A stretch of 64,000 bases of DNA, taken from Strigamia acuminata. Taxonomy: Eukaryota > Arthropoda > Chilopoda > Geophilomorpha > Linotaeniidae. The DNA lies in contig OX442315.1 of the NCBI GenBank assembly GCA_949358305.1, forward strand, positions 15,774,427 through 15,838,426. The letters run 5' to 3'. A program made the translations under genes and the position numbers. Every line of letters starts with the position of its first letter. The first letter of the stretch is position 1. This document shows positions 36,231-48,236 of the stretch, piece after piece. The notes under the pieces were generated by a model. The model was not told the origin of the DNA. It did not search any database and saw only the letters and a list, made by a program, of their open reading frames with translations.

Positions 36231-36561
36231 TGCTTTTTGTTTTATTAATTTATTTAAAAAGTTATTTATGTGCTATAAACGAGGCTATAAACCACCGGCG
36301 CTCTAAATCGCGACGGCAAAGATGGCGATCAGTTGGCGTCGTACAGCGACAGAATGACAAACTACGGTTTTGTTAATGGCGGTGTTAGAATCAGAAATTC
36401 GTGTAGATATTCGATCGATTTTCTTTAAGTAATTGTGTTTTATGTTGATTTAATTCGACTTTGCATGTACAAAATGGGCCGGTTAGGGTTAAATTTAAGA
36501 TCTATTACACCGAAGGACAAAAACTTCCACAAACGAATCCATTTCTTAAAAGTGCCACAAC

Positions 36562-36567
36562 TTTATT
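36562..36567 (-). terminator. Candidate poly(A) signal of PDIA5
   Basis: AATAAA on the - strand (TTTATT as written), about 44 nt past the PDIA5 stop codon. Confidence 0.5.
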
Positions 36568-36610
36568 GTATGAAAATAATAGTAATAAAAAATTCTGCAA
36601 CACAAGATTG

Positions 36611-39600
36611 TTAAAATTCATCTTTAATAGTTTTTAACTTATTTACGAAAGCAAGTAAATTTTTCGAATTAATCTGGTCTTTATAGTCGAATGGAACGCG
36701 ATTTCTGAAATCAAACAAAATTGTCATCAACAACAAACAAAGAAATCAATAAAAGATATATACAATACCTGAAATACTTCACTACAATATTAAAAAAAAA
36801 AAAATTATTAATATTTTTAAAAAAAAACTAAAACTTAAACGGATATTTATACCTGATGGATATTGACTGACAGATAAGCGCCGTAACAAATCGGCTTCAT
36901 TATCAACATTGATATAAGCAAGAATTAAACCCTGATTCTTTTTAAGTTCGCTCGCCGCGAGAGCAAATTGAGGTTTTATGGTTTGACAATCGACCAAAAC
37001 TGAACAAAAAAAGCCAAAAAAAAGATTAATTTTCTTTCCACAATCAAACACCGAAGTAATATACCATGATTGCAAAAGAGTATAAATGTCGACGAATATG
37101 TTTTTAAAAATTGCTCGAACGAAGATGAAGTTAATTGATGAATGTTTTCGGCTCCGGCAACTCCCGACCATTCATCGGTGACATCCGATTGGCCGTCATG
37201 TGGATTTCTCATAAAAGCGACGAAATCATTTGCCTAAAATTAGAAAAAATTAAAGAAAAAACCCAATTTTACACATTTTTATCAACAGAAAATAATTACA
37301 GTGCGTCCACCCTCGTACGCCTTGACAGTTTTAAGGAAACTAAAATATTTCATCGTGGGATAACCCTCGACTTGATACGATGCGCACACTTGCGTATTTG
37401 CAGTACAATCAACGGCTGCAAATGCCACCTGCAATAAAAATTAAATTTTATTTATTATCGTCGTTTTTCTACGTAAAATTTACCCTCGAATCGTCTTTGA
37501 ATTGAGCAGCAGCAGCTGAGAATTCAGGTTTTGCCTTTTTACAGTGACCGCACCCTAAAACACATCAAATTAGCCAAGAAAATCGATCATACAATTTAAA
37601 TATTAACTCACATGGTGCATAGAAAATAACCAAGACGTGTTTCTTCCGTTTCATAAATGATTTAAAATTGGATTCTTCTAAATGAACGATATCGCTTTCC
37701 GTATCCGCCCAAGATTTCTCCGGTGGCGGCGGCGGCGGCGGTTCTTTAGGGCTAAAAGATTAAAAAATCAACAAAAAAAAACACACAAAAATAAATTAAA
37801 ATAAAACTTACTCTTTCATAAACTCAATTATTTTATCGGCGGTTCGAAAATTTACATCGTATTTATATTCACCGTTCCTGCAAAATTCAAAACAATTACA
37901 ACCCTCGCCGCCATCTTTATTTTTGTCACACTCAAATTACTTACTCAAAATATTTCACTGGCGGCGACAAATTTAAAATTAAAAAAAATATTAATTCGTT
38001 ACTAAATCAGTTAATTAAAAGCATGATTATAAATTACCAGACGGATAACCCTTAATTTGGAAACGAGATGCAAGATTTGTCTCTTTAGTTGCATCAACTG
38101 CTGCGAGAGCGCCATTAACGTCTTCATTATTAAGCCTGGCAGCTGCGTCAACATACTCGGGTTTCATGGCTTTACAATGACCACACCCTAGAAAAACATT
38201 AAATTTATTTATTTAGAACTTGTGCAGGCGTTATCATTGCAGGTAAACATGGCATACAAGGTGCATAAAACATGACCATTACTGCAGGCCGTTCGGTGAT
38301 GGTCGTGTCAAACGTTTCGTCGGTTAAGTGAAGGACGTCGCTCTCCACAGCGGACCATTCTTCCTCTTTGGGTTTTTCTGGAGGTTGTTGTGGGCTTTAA
38401 ATATTCAAAATGAACATTTGAATTTTAATTCTTTTTGAAAGAAATTAAGTTATTTACTTATTCATAAATTTAACGATTCCATCTTTCGTGTTATCACCTT
38501 CGTACTTAAATTTAAATTGGCCTTTCCTGAAATTAAAAAAAAACGAAATAAACCTCAGAAAAATGTACAAATAATCAGAGTCGTAGCAATGTAATTTGGT
38601 ACCCAGTGCAGGGTTTTACTCGAAAAATGCCTTTTTCGCCACAAAAATACACTTTTACGTGTAAAAACGAACTTCGTGACTTCAATTTGTCATTACAAGC
38701 AAAAAAAATCCATTTATAGATGCTAAAATGGCATTTTCAAGTGCTAAAATGGCATTTTCAAGTGCTAAAATGCCATTCTTAAGTGCTAACACGACAAAAC
38801 TCACTCAAAATATAAAAGTGTAGGAAATCCTGTGATATTAAAATGTTGTCTGACAGCTGCATTTTCTGGTTTATTAACATCCATTGCTGCTAAAATCTAA
38901 CAAAAAGCAATTAACTTCCACTCATTTACACAAAAAAACAAACACTTTTCTTACGTTTCCACCTCGCAATTCGGTCGCAGCTTCCGCAAACACAGGCTTC
39001 AGCCGCTTACAAAACCCGCACCCTAAACAAAACACCATAAATCAATAAAAATCAACACAAATAAATGGAAAATAACCATACACGGTGCATAAAACATGAC
39101 TAATAAAGGTTTCGCTTCTTTCCTGAGCAATTTATCAAAAGCCTGCCCAAAAGACAACAACAATTATTTTTAAATTTAATTTCTTGGCTTTAAAAATCAA
39201 CTTACAAACGAATTCGAAATGTGAAAAACACTTCCAAGAGCTGGATCTTCTTCCCACGGAACATCACCCGTTGGATCCTTCATGAAATTCACTATAGACT
39301 GCAAATTGACAAATTATTGTTTAAAAAAATACTTAAAAAATTTTTTAAAAAATCAATAAATTCATAAAAATACATGAACAGTGTGTCTTCGGTCATAATC
39401 TTTATTAAATTCCCCATCTCTAGAAAATAAGAAAATTAATAAACCAATTAATTTTTAAAAAAATAATTACACATTTTTTAATTCTCAAATTTCTCACTTG
39501 AAGTGCTTCAAAACCATCGGATTCGGATTAGCTTTCAATTTTTTGCACAGTTTCTTCGCATCACTGCAATAATTAACAAAAATTACATATATTTATCTAC

Positions 39601-39966
39601 TTATCTAATCTTTTTTATGCAAATTTTAATATCACCTGTCACAATTAATATACGCGAGTGTTCCCTGCCCGTGCACCGCCTCCGCAACATCGGAAAATAA
39701 TTTCAAAGCTGCAACGCTTTCCCTCTCGGATTTGACGAACAGGACGAGAACATTGGTTTTCGTCCGTAATAATTTCTTGAAGTCCTTTAAATCGTCGATA
39801 TGTTCGATCAAGTCACGTCCACTTCGTTTCGATTGTGCGAGACAAAGCAAACACAATGCGAACTGTAACGAGCAAAAATGTCAATACATTTCTAATTTAC
39901 ATAAATCAATGCTAAACTAACGCTATGCATACTCACAGCAAGCAAACGTGTGTTAACTGATTTCAT
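36611..39966 (-). CDS. PDIA5: PDIA5-type protein disulfide isomerase with an extra C-terminal thioredoxin-like domain, 626 aa, 20 exons
   Basis: ER-lumen thiol oxidoreductase. Exons (- strand): 39966-39937, 39862-39636, 39563-39498, 39419-39374, 39298-39206, 39142-39082, 39022-38955, 38896-38805, 38526-38458, 38394-38258, 38187-38038, 37957-37945, 37877-37812, 37751-37612, 37554-37484, 37428-37300, 37233-37065, 36999-36853, 36781-36769, 36704-36611; 1,881 nt. A hydrophobic signal peptide (LLAFALCLLCLA) is followed by a non-catalytic N-terminal domain (KKLLRTKTNVLVLF), then three active thioredoxin domains: WCGFC near 175-179, WCGHC near 297-301 and WCGHC near 420-424. A further thioredoxin-like unit has CNHV in place of CXXC (about 540-543). 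The protein ends in KDEF, a variant of the KDEL retrieval signal. The polyproline linker near residues 375-381 is coded by CCG repeats. As I recall it, vertebrate PDIA5 ends soon after the third active domain, so the last unit is unusual. The only doubt is minor exon edges. Confidence 0.93.
38715..38795. repeat. 21-bp repeat in a PDIA5 intron
   Basis: AGTGCTAAAATGGCATTTTC, about four units. Recurs at 51523-51603. Confidence 0.85.
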
Positions 39967-40348
39967 TTTAATATCCAGGTGTTGTGGTACCCAATTGTAA
40001 ACGTAACACACCTACATTCATGTTGCGGACACGACACCGGTCGCTCACAGCACGATGCGAGCACTAACCTGACATTGATAACGTCTACCTGAAGGAAGGC
40101 ACCTTGTAAAAAATTGATATATGTTATTATTATTATTATTTTCACAAAAATGGAAAAAATTTTAATAAAATCTCATTCAACAAACTTTTTAAAATTCATT
40201 TATTCATTTTAATAAACACGTGATACACGCGATTCACTCCCAAAATGCAACCGGTCGGCAAACGGCATCGTCCTGGCGTTAGACCAGAACAAGAACGAGT
40301 TACAAAATAAAAATCAATTTATCTTCGTTTTTATTTTAAAACTAACTA
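39967..40348. other. Spacer between PDIA5 and MTPAP
   Basis: No coding sequence. It holds a likely MTPAP poly(A) signal (TTTATT as written, 40199-40204) and presumably the PDIA5 promoter. A (TTA)n run lies at 40121-40140. Confidence 0.5.
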
Positions 40349-42901
40349 TCACAGTTTTCCAAATCTGAACCTATTATCTTTTACTATCTTATTCTTTTTA
40401 TTAGAAAGTACGATTGGTTCGTTTTTTATATTTTTCTTCTTAACAGTTTCGGTCCAAGTGAACTTTCCACTCGTATTCGTTTTCGTTTTCGTTTCATATT
40501 CGGCTTTTATGACATTTCCCGGCTTATTCTCCGTCCCAAACAATGGCATACAGTTATAATTGGGTTTTTCCTTCGACGAATCATTAAAAAGCTTCAAAAT
40601 CCCCCAATTGTTTTTAACACTGGGCGATTCACCGCGATCCAAGTGATAAAGAGCCGAAGCTGCGAGTTGACCGAATTTTTTCCGTTCGGTGTACGACACG
40701 TTCTGGCACACGTTAAGTTCCACTTCCAATGGATTCTCGATATACACCGCAGCATTAACAGAATTAAACACGTGCGATCCCTTGTTAATCGATAAACCGT
40801 GTTCCTTAAACGTGAACGATTCGTAAAAATAGAAAAAACCTTTCAAAAGTTCATCTAAAAAAAAAAAAAACAAACAAATAAATAAATAAACAAAAAATAT
40901 CGTCAATTTAACGTAACCGACACAAATTTTGATCGTTTTCCAGCGATGGGAAACGCTTGACATCTTGAACAAACAAATTAGCGCCGCCGACATCTTGAAA
41001 AATAAATAAAAAAAATCAATTTTGATTCGATTTTTCAATTTTTTAAGCCTTTTTACCTATTCGCAGTTCGTTTAAACTCGGTAAAATCGGTTTCTTCATT
41101 TGTTGCAAATAAAAAATAGCCATTAAAGTCAATTGGAAGTTTGTGAACCACGAACCAGCTATTGAATTCGTCACCCCGACCGCCTTTGCCCATCTAAAAA
41201 TGGTGAAAACGAGCGGTCGGACACGTTTATCGTATTCGCCGAGCAAATAGAGAATTTCCGACATGATTAACGCTGAACTAAAATCAAAAAAATTATCGTT
41301 AACATTTTATTTTAAACGTTTTCTATTTTATTTTATTTTATTTACTCGTTGGCCACCGCTAAGTCGCATTCGAGGCCCGTGAACCGATGATGGAATTTGA
41401 TAATTGGTACTCGGGCGCGTGGAATCTTCATCACGTCCGAACAACCGGGAACAAAATAAGTGAAGAAGTCTCCAAAGATTTCTACTAGTTTTTTAACTAA
41501 GTCGCGGTCAGCGTTGAAGGTTTTGTTCTCTTGGAATGTCAGTTCACTTTGGTTGTGTTTGTTTGGGTTGATTGAGAGCACCATGTCAGCGTCGGAGTTG
41601 ATGTTGCCGAAACCGTTTACTGACGAGCCAAATGGTTTCACTTGGTTGAAGGGAAGGAGACTGAGAAAGCTGTCTTCCACTTGCTTGCAGATTAGAAAAC
41701 GAAATCGGGACTGGATGTCGCATAGTTTGGTTTCTTCGTACAATGTTTGCATTTGTTCCGATACCTGAAAAAAAGTGAAAGGTGATGAAATTTGATTAGA
41801 AAAACGTGTTATTCGGTTATATTATTCGAATTAATGCTGATTTTTGAGTGAAAAACGTAAAATTCATACAAAATTTAAAGAAAATCCATAAAATTAGTCA
41901 AACTGAGGCAAAATTTTGAGCAAAAAAAATTATATCCTTAAAATAAATGCTAAATTTTGTGTGCAAAACACGTAATTCAGTGAATTTTATTCATATTAAT
42001 GCTATATCTTCAGTAAAAATCATAAGTTTAGCGAAATTAATACTAAAATTTCAGTTAAAATAGTGAAATTAACCAAATTAATGCAGAATTTCGGCAAAAT
42101 CAGTCAAATTAATGCCAAATTTTGAGTGAAAAAAGTAAAATTAAATCAAAATAATGCCGAATTTCGAGTAAAAAAGACGAATTTCATGGAATTTTTGTGT
42201 TAATTTAATTCTTTACATCTTTAGATTCCGAAACTGCTTTAAAGTATGCGTCGTTTGCTCGTTGACTGTACTCTATCAACGGCACTGATATTGTCCCAAT
42301 GGTCGTGGTCGATTTACTGGAATTACTAAATTTCAAAAAATGTGAAAACACAGGCAGAGAATCTTTCCCATCAGAATAATTTGCGCCGCTCATGAACGAG
42401 GCGAGACGGTTTTCTGTTTTGAATTCCATCAACAGGAACATCTAATTTAAACAAATTAATTAATTAATTAAATTTCAAAATTTAATATTGATTTTATATT
42501 TTTTCATTACGGTGTTGGTGGATTTATTTTCGTAAAAATATGCTCGTGTGACATTATCGGATTCTCTAGCCAAAAGTGATTTTGCAACTTCATTAGACTT
42601 CACTTCAACTACTACAGACCGACGAGCTTCATCCCTCCGAAGTTTCATCAAAGAATCGAACCTGACCGATTCTATAAATAGATAAATAAATATCAGCATC
42701 AAAACGGTTAAACACGCGACTTTTAAGCAATTTTTTACCACATTTTGGAGTTATCTTACTCGCGATTGACGAATTACGCATTTTAAATAAATGTGCATGA
42801 TTGCAAACTGTAAAAACAATGTTTCGTTGCTTTAAAAGTTTATAACTTCGAATTGAAAAGCATGAATTGACGAAGAACCTAGTCCGATTAGCGATCGCCA
42901 T
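40349..42901 (-). CDS. MTPAP: Mitochondrial poly(A) RNA polymerase, 581 aa, 7 exons
   Basis: Non-canonical polymerase that adds poly(A) tails to mitochondrial transcripts. Exons (- strand): 42901-42760, 42671-42511, 42441-42217, 41764-41346, 41277-41057, 40993-40922, 40854-40349; 1,746 nt in frame. The Arg-rich, acid-free N-terminus (MAIANRTRFFVNSCFS) fits a mitochondrial presequence. The nucleotidyltransferase motif FGSSVNGFGNINSDADM gives the catalytic Asp pair at about 234 and 236. The central domain has RVRPLVFTIFRWAK and GSWFTNFQLTLMAIFYLQ. The 72-nt exon 40993-40922 lies inside a long open intron and is found only by splice phase; it restores the segment LFVQDVKRFPSLEND expected before ELLKGFFYFY. 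Start chosen at 42901 for its Kozak-like context and because 581 aa nearly equals the human length; an in-frame ATG at 42991 would add 30 residues. Confidence 0.92.
41790..42205. repeat. Degenerate AT-rich repeat in an MTPAP intron
   Basis: Loose units containing AAATTAATGCC and TTTTGAGTGAAAAA without a fixed period. Recurs at 54598-55013. Confidence 0.6.
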
Positions 42902-43276
42902 TTTGGTCGGAAAGTTTCTACAAACACCCGTACGAGGCGCCCCATTACAAAACCTCGTGTTTGCACGTGTTTCTACGCAAATTTTCTGCATTTTATGTTG
43001 ATTTTTATTATTTATGATCGAAAACTCGGGTTTAGTTTGATTCCTGTCATCGAATCAAACGTTGCAAAACAAAATGACACACTTTTAATAAAATAAATGG
43101 AGAAAAATGGATATACAAATTTAAATTAATATTTTAATAAACAGATTATCACTACGGACATTTTTCAAATCTTTACAAAAGAAAGCGAGAACGAAAAATA
43201 AAACAAAAACAAAAATCTTCGGGACAAATCGTTCTATTTCTCAAACAACTTGTCAAATTTGCCGAATCATCGCTCT

Positions 43277-43611
43277 TCAATTTTGAAGTTTATAGCCTTG
43301 CTTCTCTAACTCGGCTCTAAAAGATAAATAAAAATGATATTAAACGTAAATTCAGACAAAATTCTGCACGAATTACCTCAACTGTTTACTGAAATCATCT
43401 TCTACATTGTCATCGTCCCAGTTATCTTCCCAGACGTTGACGTCTTCGTCGTCCTCGGCTTTTCCAGTCCAATCTTGAATAAAAAAAAGCAGACATTTTA
43501 GTTACAATTTAAAAAATACATATAATTCACCAAACCTTCGGCTGGAAACTCCTCAAACTCGTCGTCTTCTTCCAACAAACCCAAATCAATCTTTTTGTTT
43601 GTATCCGCCAT
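43277..43611 (-). CDS. SEM1: 26S proteasome subunit SEM1 (DSS1), 70 aa, 3 exons
   Basis: Small acidic, largely disordered protein of the 19S proteasome lid, also a partner of TREX-2 and of BRCA2. Exons (- strand): 43611-43536, 43473-43377, 43316-43277. The product starts [19 protein letters not shown] and carries both conserved acidic-aromatic motifs (EEFPAEDW and [15 protein letters not shown]), then the C-terminal helix [16 protein letters not shown]. The length equals human SEM1 (70 aa). Too short per exon to be found as a single open frame. Head to head with the ACE-like gene, 561 bp between start codons. Confidence 0.95.
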
Positions 43612-44172
43612 TTGTAACGTTTAAACGGGAAGAGATAATCGATAAACAACTCACTACGGAAACCTACAGGAGCCACTTCTACGGAGCTCTATAGAGAACA
43701 CTACAAAATTAGAAATACAACATCTCAAAGTTTCAAACTCATAAAACAAGATTAAACGACAATATAATTTGTGAAAAAAGTTTTTTCAAACAAAATCTAT
43801 TTTTTTTTCAGATTACAATGTTTTTTTTTTTTTTTTTGCATTTAAAACAGCACACAAAAAAATATAGAAAAAAATAGAAAAAAAAAATAAAAAAGCATTA
43901 AATCACACAAATAAATCCAAATATCCAACTTGTTTACACAAAATGACAGAATAAACATAAATCCATTATCCATTGATCCAGACAAAGACAGATTATAATC
44001 TGATTCCCTGCACAGAGCATGCGCAACTTCCTTACCATGAAAATGACATACATCCTGTAACATAACCGGCAGGCAATAAGTTCGGAAGTTTAAAATATCA
44101 CTCTAGAATAATATTTCTTTCGCAAACCTTCATGGATGAGTTTTTCCTCAACTTGTTTACATTGCAATAGAA
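43612..44172. promoter_or_regulatory. Divergent promoter interval between SEM1 and the ACE-like gene
   Basis: This 561-bp interval separates two start codons facing away from each other, so it must hold both 5' ends. A run of about 15 T lies at 43822-43837, followed by A-rich sequence to about 43890. I see no unambiguous TATA box. Promoter role is inferred only from gene order. Confidence 0.4.
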
Positions 44173-45449
44173 ATGGCAGCCAGCTCGTGTACAATTCTAG
44201 TATTTTCTTTCTTTTTCTGCCTTTTCCCCTTATCGCTCGAAATTGGCACTAGAGAGGACGAAGCAAAATTATTCCTCCACGATCTCGAATCGCAAATGTC
44301 AAGCATGTGCCGGCTAGCACGAGTCGCCGAATGGGAGTACGGAATCAACATTAGCGAAAACACACGGAAAAACATGGTAAAGTGAAAGAAATTAAAAAAT
44401 ATATTAAAAAGATAAACATTTCTAATTTTTTGGATTATTATTTAGATACGAGAAGAAGCCAGGGAAGCTGATTTGACCAGACATGCTTGGATTCAAATAA
44501 AGAAATACGACTGGAAACGATTTCAAAACGAGACTGTGAAAAGGCAGTTTCAGTGCTACTCCGTTATTGGAGATTCCGCATTAAACAAGGACGATTTTAT
44601 TCAGGTTTATATGATATATGATACGTAGAGAAAGCAAACATTTTAATTAACTCGGGTTTCTATTACGAAGATAAGATAGAATTTTTATATTTGGCTATCA
44701 AAATGCATAATTTTTGCTCATTTAAAATTTACGTGTTTTCAGTTCACAAATATAACGTCACAAATGGTAACTATTTATAGTTCGACGACCATTTGCAATA
44801 GGCAGAAAAAATGTGGGCTAAACTTGGACCCTGGTATAAATAATCGTGTTGCATTGATCCACTTTTTAATAAAACTGGTTGAATAAACAGAAATTACTAA
44901 CATTATGGCGTCGTCCCGTGACTATGACGACTTGTTGCATGTCTGGAAGGAATGGCACGACAAAGTGGGTCAACCTATGAAACGGTTGTACCCAAAGTAT
45001 GTTGATTGGGGTACAATTGCTGCCATAGAAAACGGTGAAAAAAAAATTAAAGATTAAAAAAATAGATGTCTTGTTAATAACTGTTTTGGTTTAGGTTTTA
45101 AAAACAAGGCCGATATCTGGCTTTATGATTACGAGACGTTGAATTTCGAGAAAGAGGTGGAAGATATAATGATTCAATTAAAGCCGTTTTATGCTCAGCT
45201 TCATGCATACGTTCGGAGAAAATTAAGTGTTGTTTACAAGGATAAAATACGTTTGGACGGACCCATACCAGCACATTTGTTTGGTAAAACGTCATAGTTT
45301 CGGTATGTAATTGATTTTTTATCGTTTTTTTATTATTATTTTTGCATAAAGGCAACATGTGGGCTCAGAGTTGGCAAAATATTGAAGATATTGTGAAACC
45401 ATTTCCACATAAACCAAGTGCAAATGTTACATCTGCAATGGAGTTGAAG
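44173..45449 (+). CDS. ACE: Angiotensin-converting-enzyme-like M2 metallopeptidase, N-terminal part (six exons, broken by the assembly gap)
   Basis: Secreted or membrane-anchored dipeptidyl carboxypeptidase family M2. Exons: 44173-44376, 44446-44604, 44743-44833, 44891-45034, 45095-45283, 45352-45449; 295 codons in frame, ending in phase 0. The start encodes a signal peptide (hydrophobic [14 protein letters not shown]). Family landmarks follow in order: [12 protein letters not shown], a run ending in [33 protein letters not shown] and [19 protein letters not shown]. The zinc site HEXXH lies further downstream in this family and is not in the window, so catalytic competence cannot be judged. 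The contig stops 61 bp into the next intron. Confidence 0.9.
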
Positions 45450-45510
45450 GTAAATTTATTGGTGTTGACTCAATTTGGTTCATTGTAGACTTTCATAGTC
45501 GAGTAAATAT

Positions 45511-45710
45511 NNNNNNNNNNNNNNNNNNNNNNNNNNNNNNNNNNNNNNNNNNNNNNNNNNNNNNNNNNNNNNNNNNNNNNNNNNNNNNNNNNNNNNNNNN
45601 NNNNNNNNNNNNNNNNNNNNNNNNNNNNNNNNNNNNNNNNNNNNNNNNNNNNNNNNNNNNNNNNNNNNNNNNNNNNNNNNNNNNNNNNNNNNNNNNNNNN
45701 NNNNNNNNNN
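45511..45710. other. Assembly gap of 200 N
   Basis: Exactly 200 undetermined bases, a typical fixed-size scaffold join. The sequence after the gap restarts 12.6 kb upstream of where the sequence before it stopped. Confidence 0.98.
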
Positions 45711-48236
45711 ACGAACCGGAACCACTTCGGTTTGTATTTTCTTCATTGAAACGGACATTGAAAAAAAATAATAGATTAATTTTAAAATGTACTATTATAT
45801 ATATATATTTATAACAACAAATTTGATTAGTTACAATTTCTCTCACTATCTTTGTCATGCCGCTACTGTGCAGAAAGACCATTTTTAATTTTAATTTATA
45901 AAAAAAAAAGAGAAAAAGTCTTAAAAGTTCTAAATTTTTCTATATAAAACCCCAAATTCAACTAATATATTTTTTAAGCGTTAAAAATCGCCTTGAAAAG
46001 CATTAGAATTGTCAGATTAGCGAGGTGGGAGCGCCATTTTATCGAAAATGAAGGAAAATGGCGGTTGTTTACCTCGTGTATGAAAAGTTGTTGTTCGTCG
46101 TGAAAATCCAAGCTAGAGAATAATTTTAAATACTCAACTGCTGTGGATGTTTTCTACAGCTGTCCCATTCCTGGTTGTGATGGATCTGGGCACATTACTG
46201 GAAAATTTCAGTCGCATCGCAGGTACTAACACTAAATAAAATTTTATATATATATATTATTTTTTTTATACTTTACAATCCCCCTTCCTTAATTCACTAA
46301 CCCCCTAATCGTTGCACAGTTTTTATTTCTACATATTTCAATTTTAAAAATTTTTTTAAAAAAAATTATTTTAAAAAAAATAGTGATGTTGATCATAATA
46401 ATAATAATTGAAATGAATTTGTATTTGGAAACAGTGCATCAGGTTGCCCATTGGCCAATAGGAATAAAATGAGGCACGAAGCAATTTCTAACGAAAGTGG
46501 CCGGCAAGTGAAAATGGACGGTTTGAGGTATTTGGATGAGATTTTTTCTAATGTAAAATATTGGATTTCTTTGTAGAAAAATGCAGTTTTTCCTTGCAAT
46601 ATTTAATTTTTGCATTGAAAAATGCAGTATTTGCATAAAATATTTAATTTTTCCGTAGAAAAATGATGTATTTGCATGATATATTTAATTTTTGCTTAGA
46701 AAAATGATGTATTTGCATGAAATATTTAATTTTTCCGTAGAAAAATGATGTATTTGCATGAAATATTTAATTTTTGCTTAGAAAAATGCAGTATTTGTGT
46801 GAGATATTTAATTTTTACTTAGAAAAATGCAGTATTTGTGTGAAATATTTAATTTTTGCATAGAAAAATGCAGTATTTGTGTGAGATATTTAATTTTCTA
46901 ATTTTTTTTTAGTTGTCCGACTCCCGGTTGTGATGGGAGCGGACATGCGAATGGGAGTTTTCTCACACATCGTAGTCTGTCAGGGTGTCCACGTGCAACT
47001 CACGCAATGAAAAAGGCCAAACTGACCAATGAAGAGATGACTTCGATTCATCTTAAGGCGCAGTCTGGTAATTTCTATATTTAATTTATTTCTTTAGTTT
47101 TGTAAATTTAAAATTTTTTTGTTGTTGTTTAGGCATTGAGAATGATGATGCAATCAAGGCGTTAGAACAAGAAATCGCCGATCTGCAGAAGGAAAACGTG
47201 AAGGTTGAATCGCAGATGATTAAACTGCGTTCTGATATAACCAACATGGAATCGCAAATACGCGTTGGTGATAGGGTAATTACAATCAATGGATTTTTTT
47301 CTGAACCGAATTTGTGATTAGTTGTGGGTAATTTGAAGAAATGTGTTGAATTTCTGTTTTATTTATTTATTTTTTGTTTGAATCATTTTTTTTTTTTTTT
47401 TTCTTAGGAAAAAATTAGGATCTTAAATTTTTTTCATTTTTTTTGGTCAATTTAACTTCGAATTTTAAAGGAACTGAAAGATTTACTAAAAAAAATGTTC
47501 AACTTTTATCAAAAATGTTGAAATTTTATCAAAATTGTTCCAAGTTTTATTCATAAAATTCAATTTTTAGTTGAAAATTTATTTTTTCGTTAAAAGATTC
47601 AATTTTTCCATCAAAAAACTAAATTTTTCCATCAAAAAACTAAATTTTTCCATCAAAAAAACTAAATTTTTCCATCAAAAAACTAAATTTTTCCATCAAA
47701 AAAGTAAATTTTTTCATCAAAAAAGTAAATTTTTCCATCAAAAAACCAAATTTTTCCATCAAAAAACCAAATTTTTCCATCAAAAAACCAAATTTTTTCA
47801 TTAAAAAACCAATTTTTTTCATCAAAACCAATTTTTCCATTGAAAAAAATTAATTTTGCCACAGAAATTCTATCGACGTATAAAATGAAATTTAACTTAA
47901 AATACTAAAATCTTTTCTATAGAAAAAAAAAATCATAATTTCACTCCGACAAAAGCAGCAATTAATTAATTAAATGTAATTCTCATTTAGGATAATGAAG
48001 AAATTGCTCAAAAGAACAACAACTTGAACGAATATTATGAATCCCTACGCAACAACGTAATTTCCCTGTTGGAGCACGTGCGCCTTCCTCAGCTCGATGA
48101 AAAAGTAACAGTGGACAACTTCGACAACTACGTGACCAAGTTACAGACACTATGTGTGGATGGCTATCGAGACGACAATAAACCTCTCTTCGATACCGTT
48201 CGGGCAGCGCTTCAAGATTTTGTCGTTCCAATTTGA
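45711..48236 (+). pseudogene. MYT1: Duplicate 3' end of the MYT1 homologue (same sequence, likely assembly artefact)
   Basis: Holds the last 19 nt of the 32784-32921 exon, then exons 46160-46222, 46435-46527, 46913-47067, 47133-47275 and 47991-48236. No frame is broken; it lacks a 5' part only because the contig starts here. It should be merged with 22742-35428 rather than counted as a gene. Confidence 0.85.

Noticed and set aside
40349-41038. 229-codon single ORF as an independent gene
   Set aside because: Its first part is intron read-through; the last 168 codons are the terminal exon of MTPAP.
45480-45882. ORFs containing runs of X
   Set aside because: They are read through the 200-N gap.
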